Below are positions 54,718-64,000 of a stretch of DNA of 64,000 nt, piece by piece. Position numbers and translations under genes: made by a program. Numbering within the stretch: position 1 is the first letter of the stretch; each line of letters opens with the position of its first letter. The notes beneath the pieces were generated by a model. That model had not been told where the DNA came from. It worked only from the letters and a program-made list of their open reading frames with translations, and did not search any database. Where the stretch lies: positions 930,001 through 994,000 of the forward strand of contig JAXQJY010000031.1 of the NCBI GenBank assembly GCA_037042185.1. The letters run 5' to 3'. This DNA is from Sordariomycetes sp. S80-01Y. Taxonomy: Eukaryota > Ascomycota > Sordariomycetes.

Positions 54718-56220
54718 ATGACTGCCTTGGCGTCTGAGCGTTCAAGAATCCCTGTTCCAGGTGAGGGAGCCAGAGACGAACCCAGCCAGACGGCTCTTTC
54801 CCAGATCCCGAACGTAGCAAGGGCCAATGATACACTCCGCGGCGTCCTCAAAACATTGGCATCGGCGACTAGGACGAAGAGCGGTTCCAGTGGCGGTGGT
54901 TCAAGGATCGCTGAGCGCGAAACATCAATGAAGGATGCGGACGAATCCTCCAAGGCACGATGCTCTTAGAGCGGCACGTTGGCCAGGCCCTCGAAGCCTG
55001 GCGTGTTGGAGAGGACCCACGTTCCAGATAGTATCAGACTCCGGCCCAGCCCCAGGGATGCACTCAACAGGTTCAAGAAAGTTGGCTGGGAGCCTGGGGA
55101 GAGCCACACGGCAAGACAGGAGCCTGTAGCGTCGACGAGAAAACTTCATACTACTACGAGCGACACCGGTACGAAGGAATCGAAGATTGCCAAGAAGGGA
55201 CACACAGATGCTACGCAACGGAAGCAGCTGCAGAGTAGCAGTAGTGCAGCACCAGTATCAGGACATACACAAGGTCGGGCAATGATGGATTGGGGCGTGA
55301 GTAGCTCCGATCCGCTAGGTGCGGGCACGCCTCAGCCATATGGAGACCTGGCTCAGAACAAGGAGTTCTTGCATAGTTCACCATATAACAGCCAGTTCTT
55401 CACAGGCAGTACGGCACCTACATCGGTGTTTAGACCATTCGGACCGCCGTCCGAGGCCCTTTCTGCGGCGACCTCGATGGGCCTTCAACAAACCTCCGGA
55501 AGCTCGACTCAGCATTCAGACCCTCCAATCATCGACACAGCGCCGGCACCCAGCGCTAGGCATGAGCTGGCTCAACCCTACCATGGCAGCGGGATGATAC
55601 CTGACCGTGCTATGGGTCCGCAGGACTTTGGCCTTTGGGCGAACGATAGTGGGAATTCGATGCAGTATCAGATGCCCGCGCCAGCTTTTTCGACGCCAGA
55701 ATTGCCTGGCGATGCTGGCATACTCCCCCAGCTTCGGCCTAGAAACATGGAGGGGTCACAAGCGTATGCCGACGCCTCGCATACGAACAACCCGCAGCCT
55801 CTCGAAGGCGGAGCGACAGCAGCCCTGGGGACAGGCCTGGCTCCAACTTTCGACAGCGACATTCCCCTCGACCACTCGCTTACTAGCTGGCCGGAGACTT
55901 CGGCGGAGGTGATCGACAATGAGATGCCAGCCGTGGGCGTCCAGCCTTCTGTCGAAAACGAGGCGACCTCGCCCAGCAACAATGTTGCTGGGGGGTCTGG
56001 TGCAACGGAGCCTGACCGGCGGCTGCGCCGTTGGACAACGAAGGAAGATGACCTACTCAAGCAGCTGAGGCTTGGCGACGACACTACATGGTCCAGCTTC
56101 TACCGGAGAAATAGCGAGCAGTTCCCTGGACGAACCCTCCGTGCGCTCAGCGCCAGGTGGTGGAAGTTGGTGGCGGAAGATGTTGATGCGGACGGGGCAG
56201 CTCATGTTACTCCTTACTAG
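54718..56220 (+). CDS. Myb/SANT-like domain protein, 5' end unresolved
   Basis: A Myb/SANT-like domain is clear at the C-terminus: RRWTTKEDDLLKQLRLGDDT, then TWSSFYRRNSEQFPGRTLRALSARWWKL, with the three spaced Trp residues. The rest is Ser/Pro/Gln-rich and disordered, as in fungal regulators of transcription. The 5' end is doubtful. The frame is open from 54718 (ATG, 83 codons) to a TAG at 54967-54969, and again from 54970 to the stop at 56220. An intron removing this TAG is likely (weak candidates are donors GTGGCG or GTGGTT near 54890-54900 and acceptors after 54967) but I cannot fix it. The next in-frame ATG, at 55282, would give 312 residues with the domain intact. The first ATG lies only 13 bp after the Med8 stop. 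DNA binding is inferred; targets unknown. Confidence 0.6.
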
Positions 56221-57200
56221 AATCCGCCCTTGGATCTTCCATGGACGAATTTAGATGATCATCGGCTCACGAAGCACGAAGTACATGCGACGGATGACGG
56301 ATAACAGGACGCGGAACCGCAGACCGTTTCTCGGGCCAGGCCGAGGTAGCTTGTCCCGCCTCCATTATCGGTAATTAGAGCCGCTGGGGCACCTTTGGAG
56401 GACTGGTTAGCGTGGAGGGCGAGCGAGCACCGGGCTGTGTGCGCAGTATCATACGGAGAGCTGAGGCATCGACGAGCGCCGATGACTTGATCCAAAAGCC
56501 GACGCGGTTGCTGTTGATGTTGGAGGTTCCGGAAAGCAACTACTTTTGGCTGTTACTTACCAAAGCACACGCTTGGATGCGAGTTACACCGTATAGCGCA
56601 TCTTCTTGGTTTATGCCTGCAGGATATAAGGGTATAGGCACCTCCAAGCCCGTTGGATGTGGCCAAGAGCAGTCTGGGTAGAAGGCACTCAATAGTCCGA
56701 GCTTGAGTAGTGATATCAAACTCTCCCACCAGAAATCACACATATTTTTTCGACGTCAATGCTGTGTACATTCAATGAGCCACATCATTAGGTTATTAGA
56801 ACCTGGTGCGATGATCACGCTTGGGTGGAGTAATCAGCCTTGCTAAGTACAAAAATCCAACCAAGCACGGATTGAACGGCATGCCCAAGCTCGTTGCAAT
56901 CCTGATTTGGCAGCGATTTGAACATGTCGTCTCGTATTGTTTGCTAGCACAGCCCATCTGCATCAGATGGGACTTCAGGGCTGACGCGCCAAGAGCGGCA
57001 CAGGTCAGCGCTTATTTCACGAGCCTTGGCAGGAGGATTTCCTCGGCTGAGTAAGTACTAATTAACTAGGCTTTGTTTTCTTACTTCAACCTCATCGTGA
57101 ATCCGTCGTTCTTTTTGCAGCGTAGTCTTTGCGTGCGTACTTTCGTTATATCTCTCTCGTTTATACTGCAGTTCCTGTCTCACCCGCTTTCGCTTGCAAG
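56221..57200. other. Intergenic region upstream of the GH76 gene, nothing seen
   Basis: Nearly 1 kb with only short frames lacking coding character. The last 150 bases carry the probable promoter and leader of the GH76 gene. Confidence 0.45.
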
Positions 57201-58577
57201 ATGAAGGGCGCCACGACGCTGTCGCTCTTAGCGACGGCCGCGGCCGCGGCTGACTGGAAGATTGATTCACGCGAAGACATTGTCGACTCGTCGCGTCAGC
57301 TGGCGCGGGATCTCATGTCCGTATACAAGGGCAACGAGTCGGGAAACGTGCCCGGTCTCCTGCCGGAGGACGAGTACTACTTCTGGCAGAGCGGCGCCCT
57401 GATGGGCCAGATGGTCGAGTACTGGCACCTCACGGGCGACGACAGCTACAATGATGTCGTCCGGGAGGGGCTTGTTCATCAGGTTGGCCCGGACGAGGAT
57501 TTCATGCCTCCAAACCAGACGCGCAGCCTGGGCAACGACGATCAGTGCCACTGGGCGCTCGCGGCCATGACGGCTGCCGAGTCCGACTTCCAGGCTGCAG
57601 AGGACGGGCCTGAGTGGATTGACCTGGCCAAGGCCGTCTTTGATACTCAGGTCAGCCGCATCGACGAGGAAGTCTGCGGAGGGGGTCTGCGCTGGCAGAT
57701 CTTTAACTTCAACGTGGGGTACAACTACAAGAACACCATGTCCAACGCCTGCTTGATGAACCTTGGCGCCCGTCTGGCTCGCGAAACGGGTAACGAGACC
57801 TACAGCGACACCGTCTCGGAGCTCTGGGACTGGATGGAGGAGATTGGTCTGATGGAGGACCAGCCAGACTTCTCCGTCTACAGCGGCACCGAGGTCCGGG
57901 GGTCCAAATGCTCCGACGTCGACAAGACGGAGTGGTCCAACGACGCCGCCCTCGTGGTCTACACCTCGGCCGTCATGTACAACTACACGGACGGGGAGGG
58001 AGAATGGCGCGAGCGCGTCCAGCAGGCGACGGACGTCCTGGACAAGTTCTTCCCCGACGACGTCGCCGTCGAGCGCGCCTGCGAGGAAGACGATCTCTGC
58101 GACAATGACATGGTGGTCTTCAAGGGGCTCGCGCACCGGTGGCTGGCGGCCACGTACGAAGCGGCGCCCTTCATGGAGGAGCAGATCATGCCGGTGCTGG
58201 AGACGAGCGCCAAGGCTGCGGTCGGGCAGTGCACGGGGGGCGAGTCCGGCACGAGGTGCGGCTTCTTCTGGAGCGAGGGGCGGTACGTCAAGCCCGAGGG
58301 GAGCGGTGCGGGTGAGCAGATGGACGTGCTGGCCGCGGTGTCGAGTCTGCTCATCGGGAGCGACGCTGCGGGGACCAATGGCGGCTCTTCCTCTGACGAT
58401 GAGGATGGCAGTGAGGGCGGCGGCGATCAAGACGAGGGGGATGAGGGCTCGCCCAGCGGGACAGGTGATGCCGCTGAGCCTTCAGAGACGAGCGAGGGGG
58501 GAGGCTCAGGGGCTGGCATTATGGGAGTGTCCGTTGGGACGGTCCTCGGCATGACGATCCTGGGCTTGGGCTTGTAA
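57201..58577 (+). CDS. GH76 mannan endo-1,6-alpha-mannosidase, Dfg5/Dcw1 type
   Basis: Intronless, 458 residues from the ATG at 57201; this start gives a signal peptide (MKGATTLSLLATAAAAA), whereas frames further upstream lack an ATG. The GH76 catalytic region spans about 20-400, with the paired acids Asp113-Asp114 in GNDDQCHWALAAMTAAE, the usual catalytic site of the family. FNVGYNYKNTMSNACLMNLGARLA and the block GLAHRWLAATYEAAP are also typical. Several N-glycosylation sequons are present. The C-terminus has a Gly/Ser/Asp-rich linker and a hydrophobic tail (VGTVLGMTILGLGL), fitting GPI anchoring. Dfg5/Dcw1 enzymes transfer GPI-mannoproteins into the cell wall by cutting the GPI glycan and are important for wall integrity and hyphal growth. 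Confidence 0.92.
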   Translation: MKGATTLSLLATAAAAADWKIDSREDIVDSSRQLARDLMSVYKGNESGNVPGLLPEDEYYFWQSGALMGQMVEYWHLTGDDSYNDVVREGLVHQVGPDEDFMPPNQTRSLGNDDQCHWALAAMTAAESDFQAAEDGPEWIDLAKAVFDTQVSRIDEEVCGGGLRWQIFNFNVGYNYKNTMSNACLMNLGARLARETGNETYSDTVSELWDWMEEIGLMEDQPDFSVYSGTEVRGSKCSDVDKTEWSNDAALVVYTSAVMYNYTDGEGEWRERVQQATDVLDKFFPDDVAVERACEEDDLCDNDMVVFKGLAHRWLAATYEAAPFMEEQIMPVLETSAKAAVGQCTGGESGTRCGFFWSEGRYVKPEGSGAGEQMDVLAAVSSLLIGSDAAGTNGGSSSDDEDGSEGGGDQDEGDEGSPSGTGDAAEPSETSEGGGSGAGIMGVSVGTVLGMTILGLGL

Positions 58578-59228
58578 ATCACGGATCACACAGATCACGG
58601 ATGACCAACATCTGCTTACATATGCACCTCTGCACATAACACAATTTAGCACTTACTCATGGTGATCGTCGTAGTCGTGCCTACTATCCAATCGTGGACA
58701 ATCGCATGCATCGTATCATACCCTTTGGCTCTGCGCTGCCGCGTCCGAGCATTAACAAGCAGCGGTCTGGGTCTGCAGCGCATTACCTGTCACCGCCCTC
58801 TCCGACTTCGCCATGACATGTGACTTGGCGCCAGTTTCGCATGGCGCTCGCACTCGCAGTGCCGCCGATGCGTCTGAGTCACGTCACGTCGCCAATCGGA
58901 TCGGGGGTGCGGGGAGGTGTCCGACCGTGAAGTGCCTCGAATCCTACATCGAATAAGTACCAGACCAGACCAGATCTCTCTTGTGGTGAGCTCTGCAGTC
59001 GAGAAGTTCTTCCTCGTCTCACTTCATCGCCAACCTTCCCCGTCTCATCACTCACTTTCGCCTCGTAAGGCTGAGCGAGACCCCGCCCCCGCGTCTCCAA
59101 CTGCGCGACCTGCGTCAGCACCGCACCGCACTGCGCTGGAGAAGACACTGAGCCTTCTCGAAACCACGCGCACCTCAATTGCCTTCCTCCTCCCTTGCAG
59201 GAAAACATCTCCAGAGACCCAGCGAGAG
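58578..59228. other. Intergenic region, nothing seen
   Basis: It holds the GH76 3' flank and the promoter of the GFA-domain gene. No ORF with coding character was found. Confidence 0.45.
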
Positions 59229-59980
59229 ATGGACGCCCGGTGCCAGTGCGGCGCCGTCAAGTTCGTCACGCCGCTGCCCCAACCGCTGGCGCTGTACATC
59301 TGCCACTGCTCCAGCTGCCGCCGCCAGACGAGCTCCGCCTTCGGCACGTCGGCCATCTTCCCGCGCTTCAAGCTCCCCAACGCGGAGGGGCTGAGCTGCT
59401 ACACGTGAGTAACGCACTGGTGCTGTGCTGAAGATGACGCAGGGAGACAGAGTGAGAGGCAGAAAGAGAGAAAGAGGCAGAGGTGAGGAGTGATGTGGAC
59501 GTTGGACGAGATGCTGACAATTCATCCAGACGTCCAGTCGCCTCGGGCCACACGCTATACTGGTAAGTATCCTCCAAAGATTCCCCAGAGGCAAGGAACG
59601 AAGCACAGCGCTGACGTCCACCCAGCTACTTCTGCCGCAACTGCGGCACGCGCCTCTTCCACACCACGCCCTCCAAGAACATCGTCTCGGTCAAGGGCGG
59701 CTGCATCGAGGGCCTCGACTGGTCCAAGGCCATCCACATCTGGACCAAGAACGCCATGGTCCCCATCCCCGAGGGCTCCGAGACCTACTCCGAGGAGAGC
59801 GGCCACAACAGCTACAGCAGCTGCCAGGAGATGCTGGACCAGCCGGAAACCCCCGACCAGCCGGGCTGCCTCACCGGCAGCGGCGAGTGCGAGCTGCCGA
59901 GCGAGAGCAGCACCGTTGAGGATGTCGGCGTTACGGGTTTAGGGAGCAAGATCAGGGGTGCCTGTGAGTTGAGCGGCTAG
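59229..59980 (+). CDS. GFA/CENP-V zinc-fold protein (Mss4-like)
   Basis: Exons 59229-59404, 59530-59562 and 59626-59980 give 187 residues (introns 125 and 63 bp). The middle exon is only 33 bp. Zinc-binding cysteines occur as CQC (5, 7), CHCSSC (25, 27, 30) and CRNC (73, 76), the order found in the GFA (glutathione-dependent formaldehyde-activating enzyme) family with an Mss4-like fold. ASGHTLYCYFCRNCGTRLFHT is split between exons 2 and 3. The C-terminal 50 residues are an acidic, Ser/Pro-rich tail not found in the core family. Most fungal members have no known substrate; a thiol-adduct-processing or redox role is only a family-level guess. No signal peptide. Confidence 0.88.
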
Positions 59981-60123
59981 AAAAGGGACTTTCGGGGGGC
60001 CCCATGGGCAAGGAATTGGGTATCGAGTTGAGCTGGGTATTAAATGCTGAGAAGCCGCTAAAACTGAGTATTAAACGTCCAGAAACCACCGTGGTGTGGA
60101 GCAACCTGACAAAACACCATCAT

Positions 60124-61200
60124 CTAAGCCGTCCTGGCCCCAGTCTCCCCTCCATCGACGCCCTGTGCTTGTCCGTTGCGCACCTGTCCCTCCTCCTCCG
60201 CGGCCCCGCCCGCCTTGACGTCGCTGTGCTTCTTCGGATCAAAGACGTACATGGGGAACTCCAGCAGCAGCGTCCTCTTGATGATGGTCGGCATCTTCTC
60301 GTAGATCTGAGGCGGCAGCGGGATCAGGATGCTGGTCCTGTCCAGCCACCGCTTGTACCCCTCGTAGTTGCGGCCCTTCTCCCACCGCTCCTTGGCCTTG
60401 GGGCGTTCCGAGAGCGGGAGGCCAGACACGAACATGAGGAGAATGGTCAGGAAGAAGGCTCCGAGGATGGTGGCGTAGAGCGCCTTGAAGGCCTGCCCGC
60501 CCACGCCGCCGTCCGCGGCCGAGGAGACGGCGATCATGTAGATGGCTGCGGCTGGTCAGCGTGCGGCTCCCGTGGACATGAAGAGGATATGCGACTTACA
60601 GAACTGGATGATGATCTCGCCAAAGTAGTTGGGGTGCCTCGAGAAGTAGAAGAAGCCCCTGTCGCAGACATCCTCCTTGGCGTGCGTCTGCCTGAAGCGG
60701 TACTTGTCCACGTCGCTGACGCTCTCCATGATGAAGCCGATGGCGAACAGCACCACGCCGGCGATATCCCTGCCGGTGCCGAAGTCGCCCTGCGGGTAGC
60801 GCGTCACGTTGGGGCTGTTGAGCACCGTGACGGGCAGGCTGACGCTCCAGACCCAGAGCATCTGGAAGACCCAGAAGCCGAGGAAGGGGAAGAACTTGTC
60901 GCGCTTGTCGTCGAAGCGGTCATCCTTGCCCGTCTTGATGATGCGGAAGAGCAGGAAGCCCGACAGCCGCAGCGCCCAGGCGATGAGGAAGAGGCTGGCG
61001 ACGACCTGGCGCGCGTGGTGGTGGCCGCTGAGGGCGAGGGTGACGACGCTGAGCAGGGCGAAGTTCGTGCCGCCGGCGAAGTCGGTCAGCTTGTCGAACT
61101 TGAGCGTGAAGGCTATGGCGAAGAAGAAGAGCTGGTATGCGACGGTGATGAGGAGCGTGATGGCGAGGTAGTAGTCGTCGAGCACGTGGACGGTGGCCAT
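60124..61200 (-). CDS. DUF1295 / steroid-reductase-like membrane protein
   Basis: Exons 61200-60600 and 60545-60124 give 340 residues; the 54-bp intron has donor GTAAGT and CTGAC near the acceptor. About seven hydrophobic segments are present. The DUF1295 signature block is YRFRQTHAKEDVCDRGFFYFSRHPNYFGEIIIQF, and the family's C-terminal block is REGYKRW-like RNYEGYKRWLDRTSILIPLPPQIYEKMP. The family belongs to the steroid 5-alpha-reductase/ICMT-like superfamily, which acts on lipids in ER membranes using NAD(P)H or SAM. The specific reaction is unknown. A hydrophilic tail rich in Gly, Glu and Gln ends the protein. It converges on the GFA gene with 143 bp between stop codons. Confidence 0.88.
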
Positions 61201-62258
61201 GGCTGCTGCGTCCTCCCTTGCAAGGACAGAGGTTACTACTACACTGATTCTAGCAGTATTCACTTGTGGAATGATGCGCAGTTGGAGTGAACGGATGCGA
61301 TGTCCATAGGACCAGAGGAGATTCAGAAGGTGTTATATGGCTGTCATTGCAAGACTCGCATTCGCATCTGACGCGGGTGAAGCTGGTGGTGATGATGAGC
61401 AGAGTCAATGACGAACAGAGTCGTGGTGTCATAGCTGATCCCATGTATCTCTGTGCGTAGTTAAGGTGCAGAAATACTTGTTCAATCTGCCGACGTGTGC
61501 CCCACATCGAACGGACCCGGACCCATCACGCCGCCGGACCACTGGCAGCCTCACATGCAAGTCACGGGCACTTGGATATCAAATACCGGTAGAGCAGAGT
61601 CGCCGAAGGCGGGGGTCGTTCATATCTTTTCTTCGAGAAGTGGCAGAAGCGCCAGCCAGCTCAGAGTACGCGCGTCTGGGAAACATCTCTGCCAATCCAC
61701 CGCGAAAATCCCCGACAGTCCCAAGCACCCGCGCGGCCAAACGACGCCTCGCAAACATCGGCAGTTGCAGAGATGGCGTGATTCTTCATCATCCAGCGGC
61801 CGACATGTCTCCCCCTTTTGCATGTTGAGGCTCAACTTCCTCCCTCCAGGGCCGCGCGCCCGCCGGTTCTTCAGACAGCCCCGGTCGGAGAGTCGTCTCA
61901 GCATCCCTGTCGGGCCTGCGACCGCCGAGTCGCGACGTGCCTCGTTTGAGCCTCAGAACTCTCGACGGCGCCAGGGTCAAAGTCTCGACTCTGCTGCGAA
62001 ACGTGCAAGCGCTGGGTGTGTTTTGGGCAGGCTTTCTGCAACTTCTCGTCCTTGGTCGCGATGTTTTCTCTTCTCTTCGCCACGTTCCCGCTGAGAGCCT
62101 AATCGTGCAAGTCGTTCGTTAATTCATTCTCTTGTCTGTTTTATTGAAGCGCGGGCTGTGCCTGAAGCTATTTTCGATTCCCAAGATCCCATATTAGTAC
62201 TGTTCCATCGTCAATCATTCTCTACATTCGAGCCAACGGGCGATTTCGAGTCTCCAGG
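61201..62258. promoter_or_regulatory. Divergent promoter region of the DUF1295 and mucin-like genes
   Basis: 1.06 kb between divergent start codons. Frames within it are Arg/Ser-rich shadows. No specific motif recognised. Confidence 0.45.
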
Positions 62259-63621
62259 ATGAGACCAAGACCTGACCTGGTGTTGTTCTTATTGCTCTCC
62301 CTGGTAGAGGTACGGACCGAAAGTTCCCAGAACGATGGCTGCTGACAGATGCAGGCTTCTGTATTCAATCGAGGTAGACTCGCAGAGCGGCGAGATGGCT
62401 TCCTCAAGGAGGTGAGGCAGGTCGACAATGGGAGCGCCGTGGAGACGGTGACCGAGACACTGCGCCAGACCATCACTGTCAACGGCGCCGGTGCTGTGGC
62501 GCCGCCAAATGCGACAGTCACGGAGACGGTGACGGTGTCTGTCAATGTTGGAAGTGACCCAGCGACGCCGCCCGCCGAAGGGCCTGGCAACGAGACGGTC
62601 GGGGATGAGGCTTTTGAAGGGTAGGTCTGAGCCATCCAATGCTGAAGCGAGGTTGCTGACGGGATGCAGCGTCCGGCTCTCCATCGTAACGGAAACAGTC
62701 CTGCAGACTCAGGAGCCCTTGACGGAAACCGTGATTGCAGAAGCCAGCACCGTCACCGAGACGCTTCCAGCCGAGACCGTGACAGTCACCGGCGCGGCGC
62801 AGACGATTATCGAGACCGTGACTGGTCCGGGACAGGGAGCAGGCGGCGGTGGCGGTGGTAATGGCTCGTTCATCACCCCCAGCGCTCCGGATCAAGGAGT
62901 CCTGCCGACAGGAGTCCCTGAGGTCATCATTGCGCCAAACCCCAATCCAAATGGCAACGGGGTCGGCGTCACAACGATTCCAATCGCCCAGTCTGCCCTC
63001 CCGAAGACGACCCTGACATATGACCCCCTCGCAGCCCCTGTCGATGGCAGTCCCGCCCCGATCGACCCGCCAGCTGTGACGCCAGCCCCTGAGCCAGTGC
63101 CGGTACCGGAACCTGTACCTGAAGAGCCGGCAGGTCAGCCGTCAGCAGCACCAGAGGAGCCGGCTGTAAACCCCAGCCCCGAGCCCGAGGCCCCAGCCAC
63201 GACCGCCGTGACCGATCCTGCTGTGACGGAGGCCCCAAGCAGCGGCGGGGGCGGCGGGGAGGATCAGCAAGAAGAGCAGTCTGGGGACGAGGAGGAGTCT
63301 GACGAGGAGGACTCCTCTGGCGACGAGTCGGGCGATGACGAGACCTCGGACGAGGAAGGTGATGACTCTTCAGAGGACGAGGATGACGATGATGAAGAGG
63401 ATGACAACAACGACGACGAATCACCGGATCCTTCCGCCCCCGCCGATTCTGTCGTCGAAGGGGATCCCAGCGACTCCCAAGCCACCGACGAGCCCGTGTC
63501 CTCTAAGCCCGCGCTCCCGCCCATCGATCTCTCGAGCTTCACCCTCGAAAGCCAGCTCGATCTCGGTGGCCTGGTCCGTCGCACCGAAGCACCTGAGCCG
63601 CAGGCGACAGGTCAGGCCTAG
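62259..63621 (+). CDS. Secreted mucin-like, Thr- and acid-rich protein
   Basis: Exons 62259-62303, 62349-62620 and 62670-63621 give 422 residues. Intron 1 is taken as 62304-62348 (45 bp, GTAGAG donor); the alternative GTACGG donor at 62310 stays in frame but gives a 39-bp intron. Intron 2 is 49 bp. The N-terminus (MRPRPDLVLFLLLSL, then MQASVF) looks like a signal peptide. Residues 30-140 are full of ETVTVT/TETV patterns, likely O-glycosylated. The middle is Pro/Ala/Glu-rich with Gly runs. An acidic stretch of Asp/Glu/Ser follows (about 330-380), and then a short conserved-looking tail (PIDLSSFTLESQLDLGGLVRR). I know no family. It is probably a cell-wall or extracellular-matrix protein; no GPI signal is visible at the end. 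Confidence 0.68.
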
Positions 63622-63811
63622 GTAGACCCAGCATCGTCTCCGATGTTTCTCCTCCTTCTCACACTTTCACTTTCAAACGCACCGGATGCGCTTTTGCCTG
63701 CTGTCGCTGCCGTTTTAGAATAGTCTTGTTGAATTGATTCCCCATTTTTCCTCTTCTCACATGCGTCTGTCGTGGGTATCATAACATCGTAAAACGCCGT
63801 GGACGAGTCCC

Positions 63812-64000
63812 TCACCTCTTCCCCGAGCCCGCCGCCCTCTCGACGACCTTCATCTTCTTGTTCGCCTGCCCGTCCTCGGCGCCGCCGCCATTCTTCCGCT
63901 TCTGCTTCTTGTCCTTCTTCGCGCGCTGCTCCTCTATCCTCGCCTGCTCCTCCTCCACCTCCCTGGGGTCTCTCTCGGCCGTCTTGACGATATCGACCAC
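63812..64000 (-). CDS. C-terminal end of a Lys-rich coiled-coil protein (partial)
   Basis: The gene enters from the right edge and ends at the TGA at 63812-63814. The visible 62 residues run from VDIVKTAERDPREVEEEQ through KKDKKQKRK to ERAAGSGKR. They form a charged helix rich in Glu and Lys followed by basic clusters, as in many nucleolar or RNA-binding proteins. The family cannot be named from this fragment. No start codon lies inside the window in a usable position, so this is the 3' end only. Confidence 0.55.
   Translation of the reverse strand: MVDIVKTAERDPREVEEEQARIEEQRAKKDKKQKRKNGGGAEDGQANKKMKVVERAAGSGKR

Noticed and set aside
57129-57200. Upstream start (GTG) for the GH76 gene
   Set aside because: Fungal genes start with ATG; the ATG at 57201 gives a normal signal peptide.
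57267-58430. 387-codon frame opposite the GH76 gene
   Set aside because: Antisense shadow of a GC-rich gene; no recognisable domain.
60004-61290. 428-codon frame opposite the DUF1295 gene
   Set aside because: It spans the intron and both exons of a clear membrane-protein gene on the other strand; its composition is typical of an antisense shadow.

Overview
The window is nuclear DNA of a filamentous ascomycete (Pezizomycotina, most likely a Sordariomycete). Evidence: short GT-AG introns of about 45-175 bp with CTAAC/CTGAC-type branch points, a GC-balanced and gene-dense layout, typical fungal protein families (Rax1, Rmd8, Dfg5/Dcw1-type GH76, IQGAP, Med8, CSN7), and small secreted cysteine-rich proteins. 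The species cannot be named from the sequence. Exon structures below were derived by hand from splice signals and frame continuity; none was checked against RNA or a database.

Layout. 1-5.0 kb: a G1 cyclin gene, then 3 kb without a recognisable gene but with two strong hairpins. 5.0-8.6 kb: a large unrecognised nuclear-type protein. 9.2-20.1 kb: a compact housekeeping block, mostly alternating in strand: RPS2, a mercaptopyruvate sulfurtransferase, APC11, CHK1, a UBE2C-type E2, RPL31, Rax1 and CSN7. APC11 and the UBE2C-type E2 are known to work together in the anaphase-promoting complex, and CHK1 lies between them. CHK1 and the E2 share a divergent promoter.

20.1-36.7 kb is gene-poor and carries accessory-type genes: a 62-residue cysteine-rich secreted peptide, a Ccc2-type copper ATPase, a newly assembled 85-residue membrane protein (two exons), a 143-residue cysteine-rich secreted protein, a 235-residue secreted protein and a PLOD-like type II membrane glycosyltransferase. 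The three secreted-protein genes each have a TATA box upstream. A 130-bp inverted-repeat element and several simple repeats lie in the 3.8 kb that follow.

36.8-47.3 kb: a triose-phosphate/nucleotide-sugar transporter family gene, an Rmd1/Rmd8 (DUF155) protein, and a 1661-residue IQGAP. Then comes 4.1 kb with no supported gene. 51.4-64 kb: an intronless choline sulfatase, Med8, a Myb/SANT-like protein in the same reading frame 13 bp downstream of Med8, a GPI-type GH76 enzyme, a GFA/CENP-V zinc-fold protein, a DUF1295 membrane protein, a mucin-like acidic secreted protein, and the 3' end of a Lys-rich coiled-coil protein cut by the right edge.

No CRISPR, rRNA, tRNA or intact transposon was found. 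I did not find a convincing new multi-gene system. The most interesting items are the APC11/CHK1/UBE2C neighbourhood, the Med8-Myb shared frame, the small secreted and membrane proteins, and the hairpins near 4.6-4.7 kb.
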